In this document: positions 1 to 8,058 of the stretch, one piece after another
Layout: the number at the start of each line of letters is the position of its first letter
How positions within the stretch are numbered: the stretch's first letter is position 1
Assembly: GCA_041678685.1 (NCBI GenBank)
Contig: JBAYNV010000017.1
Location: 1-23,821 of the forward strand
Direction: 5' to 3'
Length of the DNA: 23,821 nucleotides
Source: DUPQ01 sp041678685
GTDB lineage: Bacteria > Bacillota > Clostridia > DUPQ01
The notes under the pieces: generated by a model
Databases searched by the model: none
Seen by the model: the letters and a program-made list of their open reading frames with translations, nothing else
Told to the model about the DNA's origin: nothing
Position numbers and translations under genes: made by a program

Positions 1-173
1 CGGCAGACGTGTATATAGATAATTTCCTGGATTTGAACGTGATATCAGAATCTGACCGGAATTTGCTTAAAGCTGCAGTTAATGACAATTCACTGAAAAG
101 CGTGCCCGTATTTTTAAGGGACCGCGTAAGGGCAGATATCTTCAAAAATATGCTTATGAAAAAAATTCTGTAG
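1..173 (+). CDS. 3' end of an unidentified protein gene (partial)
   Basis: An open frame enters from the left edge (first complete codon at base 3) and ends at a TAG at 171-173, giving the last 56 residues of a protein. The tail is helical and basic, ending FKNMLMKKIL. The stop lies inside the ribosome binding site of radA, so the two genes are probably cotranscribed. In many Firmicutes clpC precedes radA, but this tail does not look like the ClpC C-terminus. I do not recognise the family. Confidence 0.6.
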   Translation, partial: ADVYIDNFLDLNVISESDRNLLKAAVNDNSLKSVPVFLRDRVRADIFKNMLMKKIL

Positions 174-181
174 GAGGGCCA

Positions 182-1537
182 ATGGCAAAAAACAATAACT
201 ATTTTGTTTGTACCTCCTGCGGGTATGAAACAGTCAAATGGATGGGTAAGTGTCCTTCCTGTCAGGAGTGGAATACGCTTGAGGAAGTCACTGAGATAAA
301 GGAAAGCAAGCAGTCTAACGTAAGGGATCTGAAACTTGATACTGCTGATGATATAGATTATTCCGATTCATGCAGGATAAGTTCCGGCTTATCCGAGATC
401 GACAGGGTTTTAGGCGGCGGGATAGTCGAAGGTTCCGTAATACTTGTAGGAGGAGATCCCGGGATAGGTAAATCAACGATACTGCTCCAGGTATGCAAAG
501 ATACTGCATGCGAAGGGGATATCCTGTACATTTCCGGTGAGGAAAGCATCAGCCAGCTGGGATTACGCGCAAAAAGGATAGGGCTCAACAGGAAAAACGT
601 GAAACTTTCATCAGAGACAGACACTGATGTCATATGTAAGGCGATCACGGATATAAAACCGGCTTTAGCTGTTGTGGATTCTATACAGACAGTCTTTTCA
701 AAGCAGATATCTTCCATTGCGGGGAGCGTGAATCAGATAAGGAACTCAGCTGCTATGCTCGTAACTGCGGCAAAAGAATCAAAGACCGCTCTTTTTATTG
801 TAGGGCATGTGACTAAAGAAGGTAACATTGCAGGTCCCAAGCTTCTTGAACATATGGTAGATACCGTTCTTTACTTTGAAGGCGAATCAGGTTCTACATT
901 CCGGATACTCAGAAGCGTAAAGAACAGATTCGGATCTACCAATGAAATAGGTGTTTTTGAAATGGAGCAGGGAGGCCTTAAGGAAGTATCAAATCCCTCA
1001 ATGTTCATGCTCGAAGGCAGAAATGTAAATGCATCCGGGACTGCGGTAATGCCGTTGCTTGAAGGTTCAAGGCCGATGCTTGTTGAGATACAGGCTCTTG
1101 TGTGCCCTTCAAATTTTTCACTGCCCCGCCGTATGGCAACAGGATTTGATCAGAACAGGACGAATATGCTTATGGCCGTGGTGGAAAAGAACACAGGAAT
1201 GAGGCTGTACAATTATGATGCATATATAAATGTTGCAGGCGGCATAAGGATATCTGAAACAGCATCCGATCTTGCTGTAATATCTGCGATAGCATCCAGT
1301 TTCAAAGGCATAAAGATCGATACGGATTGCGTGATAATGGGTGAAGTAGGCTTGACAGGCGAGATCAGATCAGTGACAGGAATTGATAAAAGAATCAGGG
1401 AAGCAGTTAAAATGGGTTACAAAAAGGCTGTGATCCCTAAGGTAAATCTGAGATCAGTAAAAGAATTTCAGGATAAAATAGTAATTGTTGCAGTTTCTGA
1501 CATAAGAAGTGCATTTGAAGCAGCTTTATCCAAATAG
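182..1537 (+). CDS. radA: DNA repair protein RadA/Sms
   Basis: RadA is a hexameric RecA-like ATPase that drives branch migration of recombination intermediates in the cytoplasm. The 451-residue length is normal. Seen in order: a four-Cys zinc finger (C10, C13, C24, C27), a Walker A motif GDPGIGKST at about 91-99, Walker B ALAVVDS at about 161-167, the RadA signature KNRFG at 247-251, and a C-terminal Lon-protease-like domain from about 280. The ATG at 182 follows AGGAGG at 172-177 with good spacing. The upstream gene ends within this ribosome binding site, which suggests cotranscription from upstream. All key residues are present and the gene looks intact. Confidence 0.97.
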   Translation: MAKNNNYFVCTSCGYETVKWMGKCPSCQEWNTLEEVTEIKESKQSNVRDLKLDTADDIDYSDSCRISSGLSEIDRVLGGGIVEGSVILVGGDPGIGKSTILLQVCKDTACEGDILYISGEESISQLGLRAKRIGLNRKNVKLSSETDTDVICKAITDIKPALAVVDSIQTVFSKQISSIAGSVNQIRNSAAMLVTAAKESKTALFIVGHVTKEGNIAGPKLLEHMVDTVLYFEGESGSTFRILRSVKNRFGSTNEIGVFEMEQGGLKEVSNPSMFMLEGRNVNASGTAVMPLLEGSRPMLVEIQALVCPSNFSLPRRMATGFDQNRTNMLMAVVEKNTGMRLYNYDAYINVAGGIRISETASDLAVISAIASSFKGIKIDTDCVIMGEVGLTGEIRSVTGIDKRIREAVKMGYKKAVIPKVNLRSVKEFQDKIVIVAVSDIRSAFEAALSK

Positions 1538-1541
1538 TCTT

Positions 1542-1570
1542 TTGACACTTCCAGGCAGATAGGATATAAT
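1542..1570 (+). promoter_or_regulatory. Perfect-consensus sigma-A promoter for the carD-like gene
   Basis: TTGACA at 1542-1547 and TATAAT at 1565-1570 are separated by exactly 17 bases. The promoter starts four bases after the radA stop. The expected transcription start, near 1577, leaves a leader of only about 13 nt, just enough for the GAGG ribosome binding site at 1578-1581. Confidence 0.85.
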
Positions 1571-1589
1571 CTAATATGAGGTAAAACTT

Positions 1590-2090
1590 TTGAGTTATAG
1601 TATCGGTGATAAAATAGTATATCCTATGCATGGCGCAGGCGTAATTGTTGACAGAGTCGACAAAAAGATCATGGATGAAGTGAGATGTTATTTCATTGTG
1701 AAAAGCCCTGTAAGTGAGATGGTCGCCATGCTGCCCGTGGAAAACATGGATACGATAGGTGTCAGGGAAGTAATGACATCTCGGGATGCCGATGCTCTTT
1801 TAGATGAGATCAAAAATATGAATGCCATCGAAAATGCCAACTGGAACAAACGTTACAGAGAAAATATGGAAAAACTCAAAGACGGCACCATAAGTGAAAT
1901 TGCACAGATAGCAAAGTCACTGATGACACGCGATAAAAGTCTTTCGACGGGTGAAAGAAAAGTAATGATCAATGCAAAGAATGCGGTATTGAGTGAAATC
2001 ATGCTTGCAAAGAGTATTTCACTTAAAGAAGCTGAGGATGAATTGAAAGAAAGCGTATTCTTCAATACCAAAGAAGAAGGTGAGCAGTGA
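1590..2090 (+). CDS. CarD/CdnL-type RNA polymerase-binding regulator
   Basis: CarD-family proteins bind the RNA polymerase beta subunit through an N-terminal Tudor-like domain and stabilise open promoter complexes through a C-terminal helical domain. Residues 1-60 (SIGDKIVYPMHGAGVI and following) match the CarD/TRCF N-terminal domain; the remainder is helical and charged, as expected. The 166-residue length is typical. The start is a TTG at 1590 preceded by GAGG at 1578-1581; the nearby ATG at 1575 runs into a stop after two codons. The gene has its own very strong promoter and ends three bases before ispD, so ispD is probably expressed with it. Confidence 0.9.
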   Translation: MSYSIGDKIVYPMHGAGVIVDRVDKKIMDEVRCYFIVKSPVSEMVAMLPVENMDTIGVREVMTSRDADALLDEIKNMNAIENANWNKRYRENMEKLKDGTISEIAQIAKSLMTRDKSLSTGERKVMINAKNAVLSEIMLAKSISLKEAEDELKESVFFNTKEEGEQ

Positions 2091-2093
2091 TAA

Positions 2094-2780
2094 ATGGAAT
2101 CCATAAGAGTTATAATTCCTGCCGGTGGATCTTCGCAAAGAATGGAAGGAACAAATAAGCTTTTAGCCATGATCGGCGGCTTACCTGTCATCGTAAGGAC
2201 AGTAAAAGCCTTTACCGAACTGAACTATATAAGTGAGATCATACTTGTTGTTCCGGAAGACGAATCTGAAAAATATAAACACCTTATAAACTCCTACGGT
2301 CTTGGCGATAAAGTCAGGATCGCTTTTTCAGGTGGAACAAGAAGGATATCAGTCTATAACGGGCTTATGGCCATGTCCGGTGATGACGGCATAGTTCTCA
2401 TACATGACGGCGCACGCCCTGTAGTGTCAAGAAAAATAATAGATGACTGCATTGAAGCAGCGCTGAGATATGGGTCATGCGTCGCGGCATCCAAGTGTAC
2501 GGACACTCTTAAAACTGCTGATAACATCATGTTCGTAGAGAGGACACTGGACAGGGACAGGATATACAATACTCAGACGCCTCAGGCATTCAAAGCTGAA
2601 TTCATACTTGAACTGCATCAGAAAGCCAAAGAGGATGATCTTGATGTGACTGATGATTCGATGATCGCTGAGTATTACGGGCACAATGTCAAAATCGTTG
2701 AGAGCGATCCTTCTAATATCAAGATAACGACTAAAAAAGATCTTGCGATGGCGGAAGCATTATTAGATTACTGTGAGTAG
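2094..2780 (+). CDS. ispD: 2-C-methyl-D-erythritol 4-phosphate cytidylyltransferase
   Basis: IspD transfers CMP from CTP to 2-C-methyl-D-erythritol 4-phosphate in the MEP isoprenoid pathway. The 228-residue protein has the nucleotide-binding loop PAGGSSQRMEGTNKLL near the N-terminus, then HDGARPVVS, TDTLK, the YNTQTPQAF segment and the C-terminal SNIKITTKKDL motif. The loop is a variant of the usual AAGxGxRM...PKQ. The ATG at 2094 is preceded by AAGGTGAG at 2077-2084, inside the end of the carD-like gene. The 3' end overlaps the convergent ispF-like gene by 18 bases. Confidence 0.93.
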   Translation: MESIRVIIPAGGSSQRMEGTNKLLAMIGGLPVIVRTVKAFTELNYISEIILVVPEDESEKYKHLINSYGLGDKVRIAFSGGTRRISVYNGLMAMSGDDGIVLIHDGARPVVSRKIIDDCIEAALRYGSCVAASKCTDTLKTADNIMFVERTLDRDRIYNTQTPQAFKAEFILELHQKAKEDDLDVTDDSMIAEYYGHNVKIVESDPSNIKITTKKDLAMAEALLDYCE

Positions 2781-3224
2781 GCATGTACAAAAAATGCCTT
2801 CACCTTTTCCGAAAGCTGTGAGCCCTTCTCCTGATGTTGCAGTCATACCGACATCTTTTATTTTTATATCCAGCAGTTTTGCAACATTTTCCTTCATTGT
2901 CTGAATGTAAGGAGCTAATTTCGGGGTACTGCCTTCTATTGAAAAGCTCACATGGGTTATTTCATTTTCCATATATTTTAACGCCTCGGTCACGTAATAT
3001 TTACTGTCAGTGATACCGGATGCGCACATGCGGTCAGTGACAGAGCCAAGTATATTCACTGAAGTTATACCGCTTATCGCATTTACCAGCGCATGGTAAA
3101 TGACGTCTCCGTCGCTATTAGCATCAAAAGGAATGTGGTCTTCTATCAAAACGCCTGCAAGTATCAGCGGTTTATCTGCAGTTGTTGAAAATCTATGGCT
3201 GTCCTGTCCTATTGCACACTTCAT
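2763..3224 (-). CDS. ispF: Atypical IspF-like protein (2-C-methyl-D-erythritol 2,4-cyclodiphosphate synthase family)
   Basis: Canonical IspF cyclises CDP-ME 2-phosphate in the MEP pathway using a zinc ion. Here the metal-binding D8 and H10 (GQDSHRF) and the second His (H44 in YHAL) are present. However, the usual HSDGD is NSDGD, the conserved GDIG...FPDTD loop is absent (NILGSVTDRM instead), and the usual TTTEKLGF segment becomes TSGEGLTAF. I chose ATG 3224, giving 153 residues, because GAGGTGG lies just upstream; an upstream in-frame ATG at 3257 adds 11 residues without a better site. It sits beside ispD but on the opposite strand. Family assignment is firm; the classical activity is less certain. 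Confidence 0.8.
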   Translation of the reverse strand: MKCAIGQDSHRFSTTADKPLILAGVLIEDHIPFDANSDGDVIYHALVNAISGITSVNILGSVTDRMCASGITDSKYYVTEALKYMENEITHVSFSIEGSTPKLAPYIQTMKENVAKLLDIKIKDVGMTATSGEGLTAFGKGEGIFCTCLLTVI

Positions 3225-3340
3225 GTCCACCTCGCTATTATGTACATATTCTATCATAACTCCGTGAAGATCTGGCGGTTATATATATAATATGTATAAA
3301 AATGCGAATGTACGGATATAGCGAGAAAATTCACAAAAAG

Positions 3341-3369
3341 TTTATACCATTAAAGTATCATGTATGATA
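3341..3369 (+). promoter_or_regulatory. Probable promoter with near-palindromic operator TATCAT-GT-ATGATA
   Basis: TTTATA at 3341-3346 and TATGAT at 3363-3368, 16 bases apart, form a plausible promoter for the membrane protein gene at 3398. A near-palindrome at 3356-3369 (TATCATGTATGATA) covers the -10 box. A perfect version of the same motif lies at 5623-5636. Confidence 0.45.
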
Positions 3370-3397
3370 TATTTACTGCATCAGAGGAGTTGATGAT

Positions 3398-3892
3398 ATG
3401 GAAAACTGGTATTACGAAAAAACTGTATACAGAAAAAAAACAGGTAAAGATGATCTTATATCGTTAGGTGCGATCATGATCGCTTTAGCCATCAGTGCGG
3501 TTTCATATATATATCTTGGGACATATGCGTTCATAATATGGCTTGTTGCGGTATATGGATGTTATCTTATAACCACCTCAAGGAAGTATGACTATGAATA
3601 TATTTTCGTTGAAGACACATTGACGATAGATAAAATAATCAATAAGAGCAGAAGAAAGAATATTTTTACCGGAAGCCTGAAGGATTTTGATATAATAGCC
3701 GCCAATGACTCAGAATATGGCAAAGGGAAGACTGATAATGTCCAGCAGACGATAACTGCTGCAGATATGTCCGCCAATCTGTATTTTGGCATCACATATT
3801 ATAAATCACAAAATACTCTGGTATATTTTGAAGCTGATGACAGGATAAGGGAATTCATAAGGAAATATGCGGAATACAAATTCAAGGAGTAG
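3398..3892 (+). CDS. Small membrane protein, DUF6106-like
   Basis: A 164-residue protein of unknown function. Two hydrophobic segments, about residues 21-40 and 42-58, suggest a membrane hairpin, followed by a soluble domain of about 100 residues. The overall pattern (ENWYYEK start, two membrane helices, then a mixed alpha/beta region) resembles the DUF6106 family of Clostridia, recalled from memory. The ATG at 3398 is preceded by GAGGAG at about 3383-3388. Its last bases carry the ribosome binding site of the GH18 gene, so the two are probably translationally linked. A role in the cell envelope is inferred only from that pairing. Confidence 0.75.
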   Translation: MENWYYEKTVYRKKTGKDDLISLGAIMIALAISAVSYIYLGTYAFIIWLVAVYGCYLITTSRKYDYEYIFVEDTLTIDKIINKSRRKNIFTGSLKDFDIIAANDSEYGKGKTDNVQQTITAADMSANLYFGITYYKSQNTLVYFEADDRIREFIRKYAEYKFKE

Positions 3893-3896
3893 AAGT

Positions 3897-5609
3897 TTGA
3901 AAAATATCTGGAAGTATATTCTTTTAATACTTGCCATATCCGCTATATCGCTCGGCGTCTATATGCTTACAATGACGGTGGTAGGCAATATCACCGAGAG
4001 ATATTCTCCGAATGAGACAGTTACGGATTTTTTCAACGATGAGTACATCGACCTGAACATAAATTACGAGCACATCGGTTTGGATGAACCTGTTGTTATG
4101 GATGGCGATGAGATACTTCTCCGGTACGATATCATCAAAGAGTATATCGATCCTTCGATATATTATGATACTGAAAGGAAAAAGGTAATAATAACCACAG
4201 ACACTCAGGTCATAAAACTGTATGATAATGATGAAAACATAACTATAAACGATGAAGTACTGAAACTTGATACTGCAAGCCGGTGGATAAATGATAAATT
4301 ATATGTTCCTATAAATGCTTTTATGGGTATATGGGGTATAAATGCTAAATACTTAAGCGGTACTGATGTGATGATCATTGAAGCAAACAGGAATTATGAC
4401 TATACCGCAACAGTAAATGTATCCGATGCCGTCATCAGAGAAGATGCTTCCATCAAAAGCGCTATCTATAAGAAAAATGTCGCAGCCAGTGATCTTCTTT
4501 ATGTGAGCCAGGTCCTTGGTGAATGGACAAAGGTGATGACAAAGGAAGGGATCATAGGATATATAGAAACCAGGTATCTCAATACTGTTATCACCCAAAA
4601 GGAAGTTGTCGTCATTGTTAAAGAACAGGAAATGAAATTACTCGACAGCGTTGTGCTTTCGTGGCAGCATGTATATACCGGGAACAATAAAACAGTTAAT
4701 TATTATTCCGATATCAACGTGGTTTCACCTACATTCTTCACAGTCAACAGTGACGATGGGAATGTTTACTCCTGCGCATCATATACTTATGTGCAGAATG
4801 CACATGAAATGGGTTATGAAGTATGGCCCCTTATGAATAATGTTTTTACAAACAGGGAACAGATAGGCACTGTTCTTCGTGATTCAGACGCACGCGAACA
4901 TGTTATAAAGCAGCTGCTTGCATATGCTTCCCTGTACGGGTTTGACGGTATAAATGTGGATTTCGAAAATCTGTATTTAACTGATAAAGAAAATCTTGTG
5001 CAGTTCATGAGAGAACTCGTGCCGTATGCTCATGCGGCAAATCTCTGTGTATCGATCGATGTAGGGATACCGGGTGGATCAGAAGGGTATTCGCTCTGCT
5101 ATGATCATGAGAAATTAGGGCAGATAGTGGATTATGTCATGGTCATGACATATGATCAGTATTGGAGCACACATGCTACCGGTGGAAGCCAAGCCCAGCT
5201 GTCATGGGTAGAAGTTAATCTTAAAAGGACTCTAAAGCTTGTACCTTCCGAAAAACTCATATTAGGCATTCCTGCATACACCAGATTATGGAAAACCGAT
5301 GAAGAGGGTAAAGTCACACTAGATAAGACCTTAACGGCTAATGGAGTGATCGAACTGGTAAAAGAGAAGAACCTTGTACCTATATGGGAAACAGAGCATG
5401 AAGGGTTCATAAGCGGGCAGTATTACATCGAATACGAAGAAGAAGGTTTTATATACAGGGCATGGATAGAAGATGAGAACAGTGCGCGTGTGAAGGCTGA
5501 ATTAGCGCAGAAATATGATTTACGCGGTGTATGTATATGGATGATGAGCCAGACAAACAAAGCTGTCTGGGAAGCCATATGTGAAGGACTGTATACGATG
5601 GATGATTAA
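3897..5609 (+). CDS. Membrane-anchored SH3b / glycoside hydrolase family 18 protein
   Basis: A probable cell-envelope glycan hydrolase, 570 residues. Order: a membrane anchor (about residues 5-30), a copper-amine-oxidase-like N-terminal region (about 70-165), an SH3b domain (about 168-230) and a GH18 barrel (about 255-570). The catalytic motif FDGINVDFE is at about 349-357, with D355 and the acid Glu357; the usual second Asp of DxxDxDxE is Asn. The layout resembles bacterial spore- and wall-associated GH18 proteins. I chose TTG at 3897 because AAGGAG at 3884-3889 sits seven bases upstream; the ATG at 3867 lies inside the upstream gene with no site. The exact substrate is not known. Confidence 0.88.
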   Translation: MKNIWKYILLILAISAISLGVYMLTMTVVGNITERYSPNETVTDFFNDEYIDLNINYEHIGLDEPVVMDGDEILLRYDIIKEYIDPSIYYDTERKKVIITTDTQVIKLYDNDENITINDEVLKLDTASRWINDKLYVPINAFMGIWGINAKYLSGTDVMIIEANRNYDYTATVNVSDAVIREDASIKSAIYKKNVAASDLLYVSQVLGEWTKVMTKEGIIGYIETRYLNTVITQKEVVVIVKEQEMKLLDSVVLSWQHVYTGNNKTVNYYSDINVVSPTFFTVNSDDGNVYSCASYTYVQNAHEMGYEVWPLMNNVFTNREQIGTVLRDSDAREHVIKQLLAYASLYGFDGINVDFENLYLTDKENLVQFMRELVPYAHAANLCVSIDVGIPGGSEGYSLCYDHEKLGQIVDYVMVMTYDQYWSTHATGGSQAQLSWVEVNLKRTLKLVPSEKLILGIPAYTRLWKTDEEGKVTLDKTLTANGVIELVKEKNLVPIWETEHEGFISGQYYIEYEEEGFIYRAWIEDENSARVKAELAQKYDLRGVCIWMMSQTNKAVWEAICEGLYTMDD

Positions 5610-5612
5610 GTA

Positions 5613-5640
5613 TTTAAATCGATATCATGCATGATATAAT
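5613..5640 (+). promoter_or_regulatory. Probable promoter with perfect 16-bp palindrome
   Basis: TATAAT at 5635-5640 has TTTAAA at 5613-5618, 16 bases upstream. A perfect palindrome at 5622-5637 (ATATCATGCATGATAT) overlaps the -10 box and shares its TATCAT-GY-ATGATA core with the site at 3356-3369. It would drive the five-gene run that starts at 5671. Confidence 0.5.
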
Positions 5641-5670
5641 AATAAATAAATCACAGTAAGAGGCAATGTA

Positions 5671-6171
5671 ATGAAAAAACAAATCAATTATGGATCAATT
5701 ATCGAAAGGTTCAACGAACAGCTGCCGGCAGGTGTGTTTTTGAATTCGTCTTATAATGATGAGTTCAATACAATGACCATAGGATGGGCTACGGTCGGAA
5801 TAATATGGGGAAAACCGATAGTATGTGTAGCGGTACGGGAATCACGCCACACATTCTCTATTATGGAAAAATCGAATAAATTTGTGATCAGTATACCCAG
5901 AAAGGGTGAATTGAAGAAGGAGCTTGCATTTTGCGGGACCAATTCAGGAATTGACTCTGATAAATTTACAGTCTGCGGTTTCAGGAAAGATATAATAATA
6001 GACAAATGCGACCTGCATATAGAATGCGATGTGATATATAAGCAGTTTATGGATCAGAACAATCTGAAAGAAAATATAAAAGACAGGTATTACAGCAATA
6101 ATGATTACCATATGTTCTATTTTGGGGAGATCAAGGATTGTTACTATACAGAAGAGGAAGAGGTCAAATGA
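5671..6171 (+). CDS. Flavin reductase-like (FMN-binding split-barrel) protein
   Basis: A 166-residue member of the flavin reductase/flavoredoxin family, which binds FMN and usually transfers electrons to or from flavin. The family look is clear in the central region: FNTMTIGWATVGIIWGKP, then VAVRESRHTF and KFVISIP, and a GTNSGIDSDKF turn. The physiological partner cannot be read from the sequence. The ATG at 5671 follows AAGAGG at 5658-5663 with seven bases between. It is the first gene of a tightly spaced run; its TGA overlaps the ddl start in an ATGA, so translation is probably coupled. Confidence 0.85.
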   Translation: MKKQINYGSIIERFNEQLPAGVFLNSSYNDEFNTMTIGWATVGIIWGKPIVCVAVRESRHTFSIMEKSNKFVISIPRKGELKKELAFCGTNSGIDSDKFTVCGFRKDIIIDKCDLHIECDVIYKQFMDQNNLKENIKDRYYSNNDYHMFYFGEIKDCYYTEEEEVK

Positions 6172-7253
6172 AAAGGGTCTGCGTTATATTCGGAGGTGTT
6201 TCCTGCGAGCACGAGGTATCAAGGATATCGGCATCAAACATAATAGCAAAGCTTGATAAGACATTATACAGTCCTGTTGTTATGGAGATATCAAAAAACA
6301 GAGAATTTTATCTGTATGAATTCAAAGATGAAGAGAGTTATTATAAGCAACTCATAAAAGTTGACAATGACTTGAAAAAAGAAAAGATCATACCTGACAC
6401 GGATATGTTCAGGAGGCTGGAAGCGGATGTTGTCTTTCCTGCATTACACGGTACCGGAGGAGAAGACGGCATACTGCAGGGTTTCCTGCAGTTATGCGAT
6501 GTGGCATATGTGGGCTGTGATGTCCTTTCATCAGCAGTATGCTTTGACAAAGTGATCGCTAAGGATATCCTTGTTCAAAACGGTATATGCGTAGCAGATT
6601 ATTTATGGTTTTCGGGTGACGAGATAAAAGAAGATATGGATAAGATCGTTAAGACAGTGGAAAGAAAATTTTCATATCCTGTTTTCATAAAACCTTCAGA
6701 ATGCGGTTCAAGCGTAGGTATAAACAAAGTGAAGAACAGGGATGCTCTTGTAAGCTCCCTTGTATTTGCCGCTAATTATTCACGTAAAGTACTTGTGGAG
6801 GAATTTGTCGAAGGAGAGGAGCTGGAAGTAGCGGTACTGGGTTCATATAAAAAGGCAGAAGCTTCATCTGTAGGCCAGATACTGGCATCCAATGAATTTT
6901 ATGACTATAATGCGAAATATGTCGATGGGAAGACAAAAACACTGACAAAGACCGAAATAGGCGAATCATATGTAAAGGAAATCAGAAAGATAGCTGTGAA
7001 AGCATTCAGGATCCTGGGTTGTTATGGGCTTGCCAGAGTGGATTTTTTCCTTACAAAAGGCAGGAAAGCGATAGTTAATGAATTGAATACTATGCCTGGG
7101 TTCACGGGAATAAGCATGTACCCTATGCTATGGGAAGAGAACGGTCTGCCATATAAGGATCTGCTCACAAGGCTCATTACTCTTGCAGAGGAAAGAAAAA
7201 CCGGATATAGGTTCCTTACCGACTATACCGGAATTAAAGGTCAAAATGAATAA
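6168..7253 (+). CDS. ddl: D-alanine--D-alanine ligase
   Basis: Ddl is an ATP-grasp enzyme that joins two D-alanines for the peptidoglycan stem peptide. The 361-residue protein shows the N-terminal FGGVSCEHEVS loop, HGTGGEDG, the ATP-binding KPSECGSSVG, the omega-loop EFYDYNAKY with its Tyr-Lys-Tyr features, and the C-terminal NELNTMPGFT. The YDYNAKY loop favours ordinary D-Ala-D-Ala ligation over the D-Ala-D-Lac or D-Ser variants. The ATG at 6168 overlaps the previous stop by four bases; an in-frame ATG at 6138 lies within the upstream gene and lacks a site. The gene overlaps murI by eight bases, which groups two steps of D-amino-acid wall supply. Confidence 0.95.
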   Translation: MKRVCVIFGGVSCEHEVSRISASNIIAKLDKTLYSPVVMEISKNREFYLYEFKDEESYYKQLIKVDNDLKKEKIIPDTDMFRRLEADVVFPALHGTGGEDGILQGFLQLCDVAYVGCDVLSSAVCFDKVIAKDILVQNGICVADYLWFSGDEIKEDMDKIVKTVERKFSYPVFIKPSECGSSVGINKVKNRDALVSSLVFAANYSRKVLVEEFVEGEELEVAVLGSYKKAEASSVGQILASNEFYDYNAKYVDGKTKTLTKTEIGESYVKEIRKIAVKAFRILGCYGLARVDFFLTKGRKAIVNELNTMPGFTGISMYPMLWEENGLPYKDLLTRLITLAEERKTGYRFLTDYTGIKGQNE

Positions 7254-8055
7254 GATCGGAGTATTCGATTCAGGTATTGGCGGACTGACTGTTCTTAAGG
7301 AACTTATCAGCGCTCTGCCGGATGAAAACATTATATATTTCGGAGATGGTAAAAGAACACCTTATGGCAGCAAATCAAAAGAAACCATAGAGCTGTTTGC
7401 TCTGCAAAGCATGAAATTCCTTACTGATAAAGGTGCAAAAGCGATCGTTATAGCCTGCAATACAGTAAGCTCGAATGCATTGGATGCAATAAGGAAAGTA
7501 TATTCGCTCCCGATAATCGAAGTTATATCAACGACAGCCCGGTTAGCTGCAAAGCAGTCAAAAAACATGCATATCGGAGTCATCGGAACTAAAGCAACAG
7601 TCGAAAGCGCATCATACGAAAAAGCTTTATTGGAGATAGATCCTGCTATCAGCGTATATCAGAAGAGCTGTCCGCTGTTCGTCCCTCTTGCCGAAGAAGG
7701 TCAGGAATGGTGGAATGATGATATTACAAAAGCAGTAGCAGGGAAGTATTTCAAATACTTTGAGGGTAAAGATATAGACACGCTCATACTTGGCTGCACG
7801 CATTATCCTCTTTTGAAAAATGTAATACAGCAGACTATCGGGGAAAATGTGAAGCTGGTCGATTCAGCATATATCACAGCAATAGACACGAAAGATGTCC
7901 TGGCAGAAAAAGGGATGCTCAACAGTTCGGCAGTTAAAGGAAAGCTTGAAGTATACACGAGTGACAGCATAGAAAGATTCATGCCTATGTGCAACGCGAT
8001 ATTAAGCATGGGAAATATTAAAATTGAAAAATCGGATATAGAGGAGTGCAGGTAA
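7246..8055 (+). CDS. murI: Glutamate racemase
   Basis: MurI interconverts L- and D-glutamate without a cofactor, for peptidoglycan. The 269-residue protein has FDSGIGG with Asp8, and both catalytic cysteines: C71 in ACNTVSS and C183 in GCTHYPLL. The usual YFGDTxRxPYG is YFGDGKRTPYG, a small change. The ATG at 7246 overlaps the last eight bases of ddl and has AAAGG at 7236-7240; the in-frame upstream region is just the end of ddl. The gene ends three bases before the next one. Activity is highly likely. Confidence 0.95.
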   Translation: MNKIGVFDSGIGGLTVLKELISALPDENIIYFGDGKRTPYGSKSKETIELFALQSMKFLTDKGAKAIVIACNTVSSNALDAIRKVYSLPIIEVISTTARLAAKQSKNMHIGVIGTKATVESASYEKALLEIDPAISVYQKSCPLFVPLAEEGQEWWNDDITKAVAGKYFKYFEGKDIDTLILGCTHYPLLKNVIQQTIGENVKLVDSAYITAIDTKDVLAEKGMLNSSAVKGKLEVYTSDSIERFMPMCNAILSMGNIKIEKSDIEECR

Positions 8056-8058
8056 AAT

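Noticed and set aside
6138..6170. ATG at 6138 as the start of ddl
   Set aside because: It lies inside the flavin reductase-like gene and adds ten residues unlike Ddl; the ATG at 6168 has a site and overlaps the stop as ATGA.
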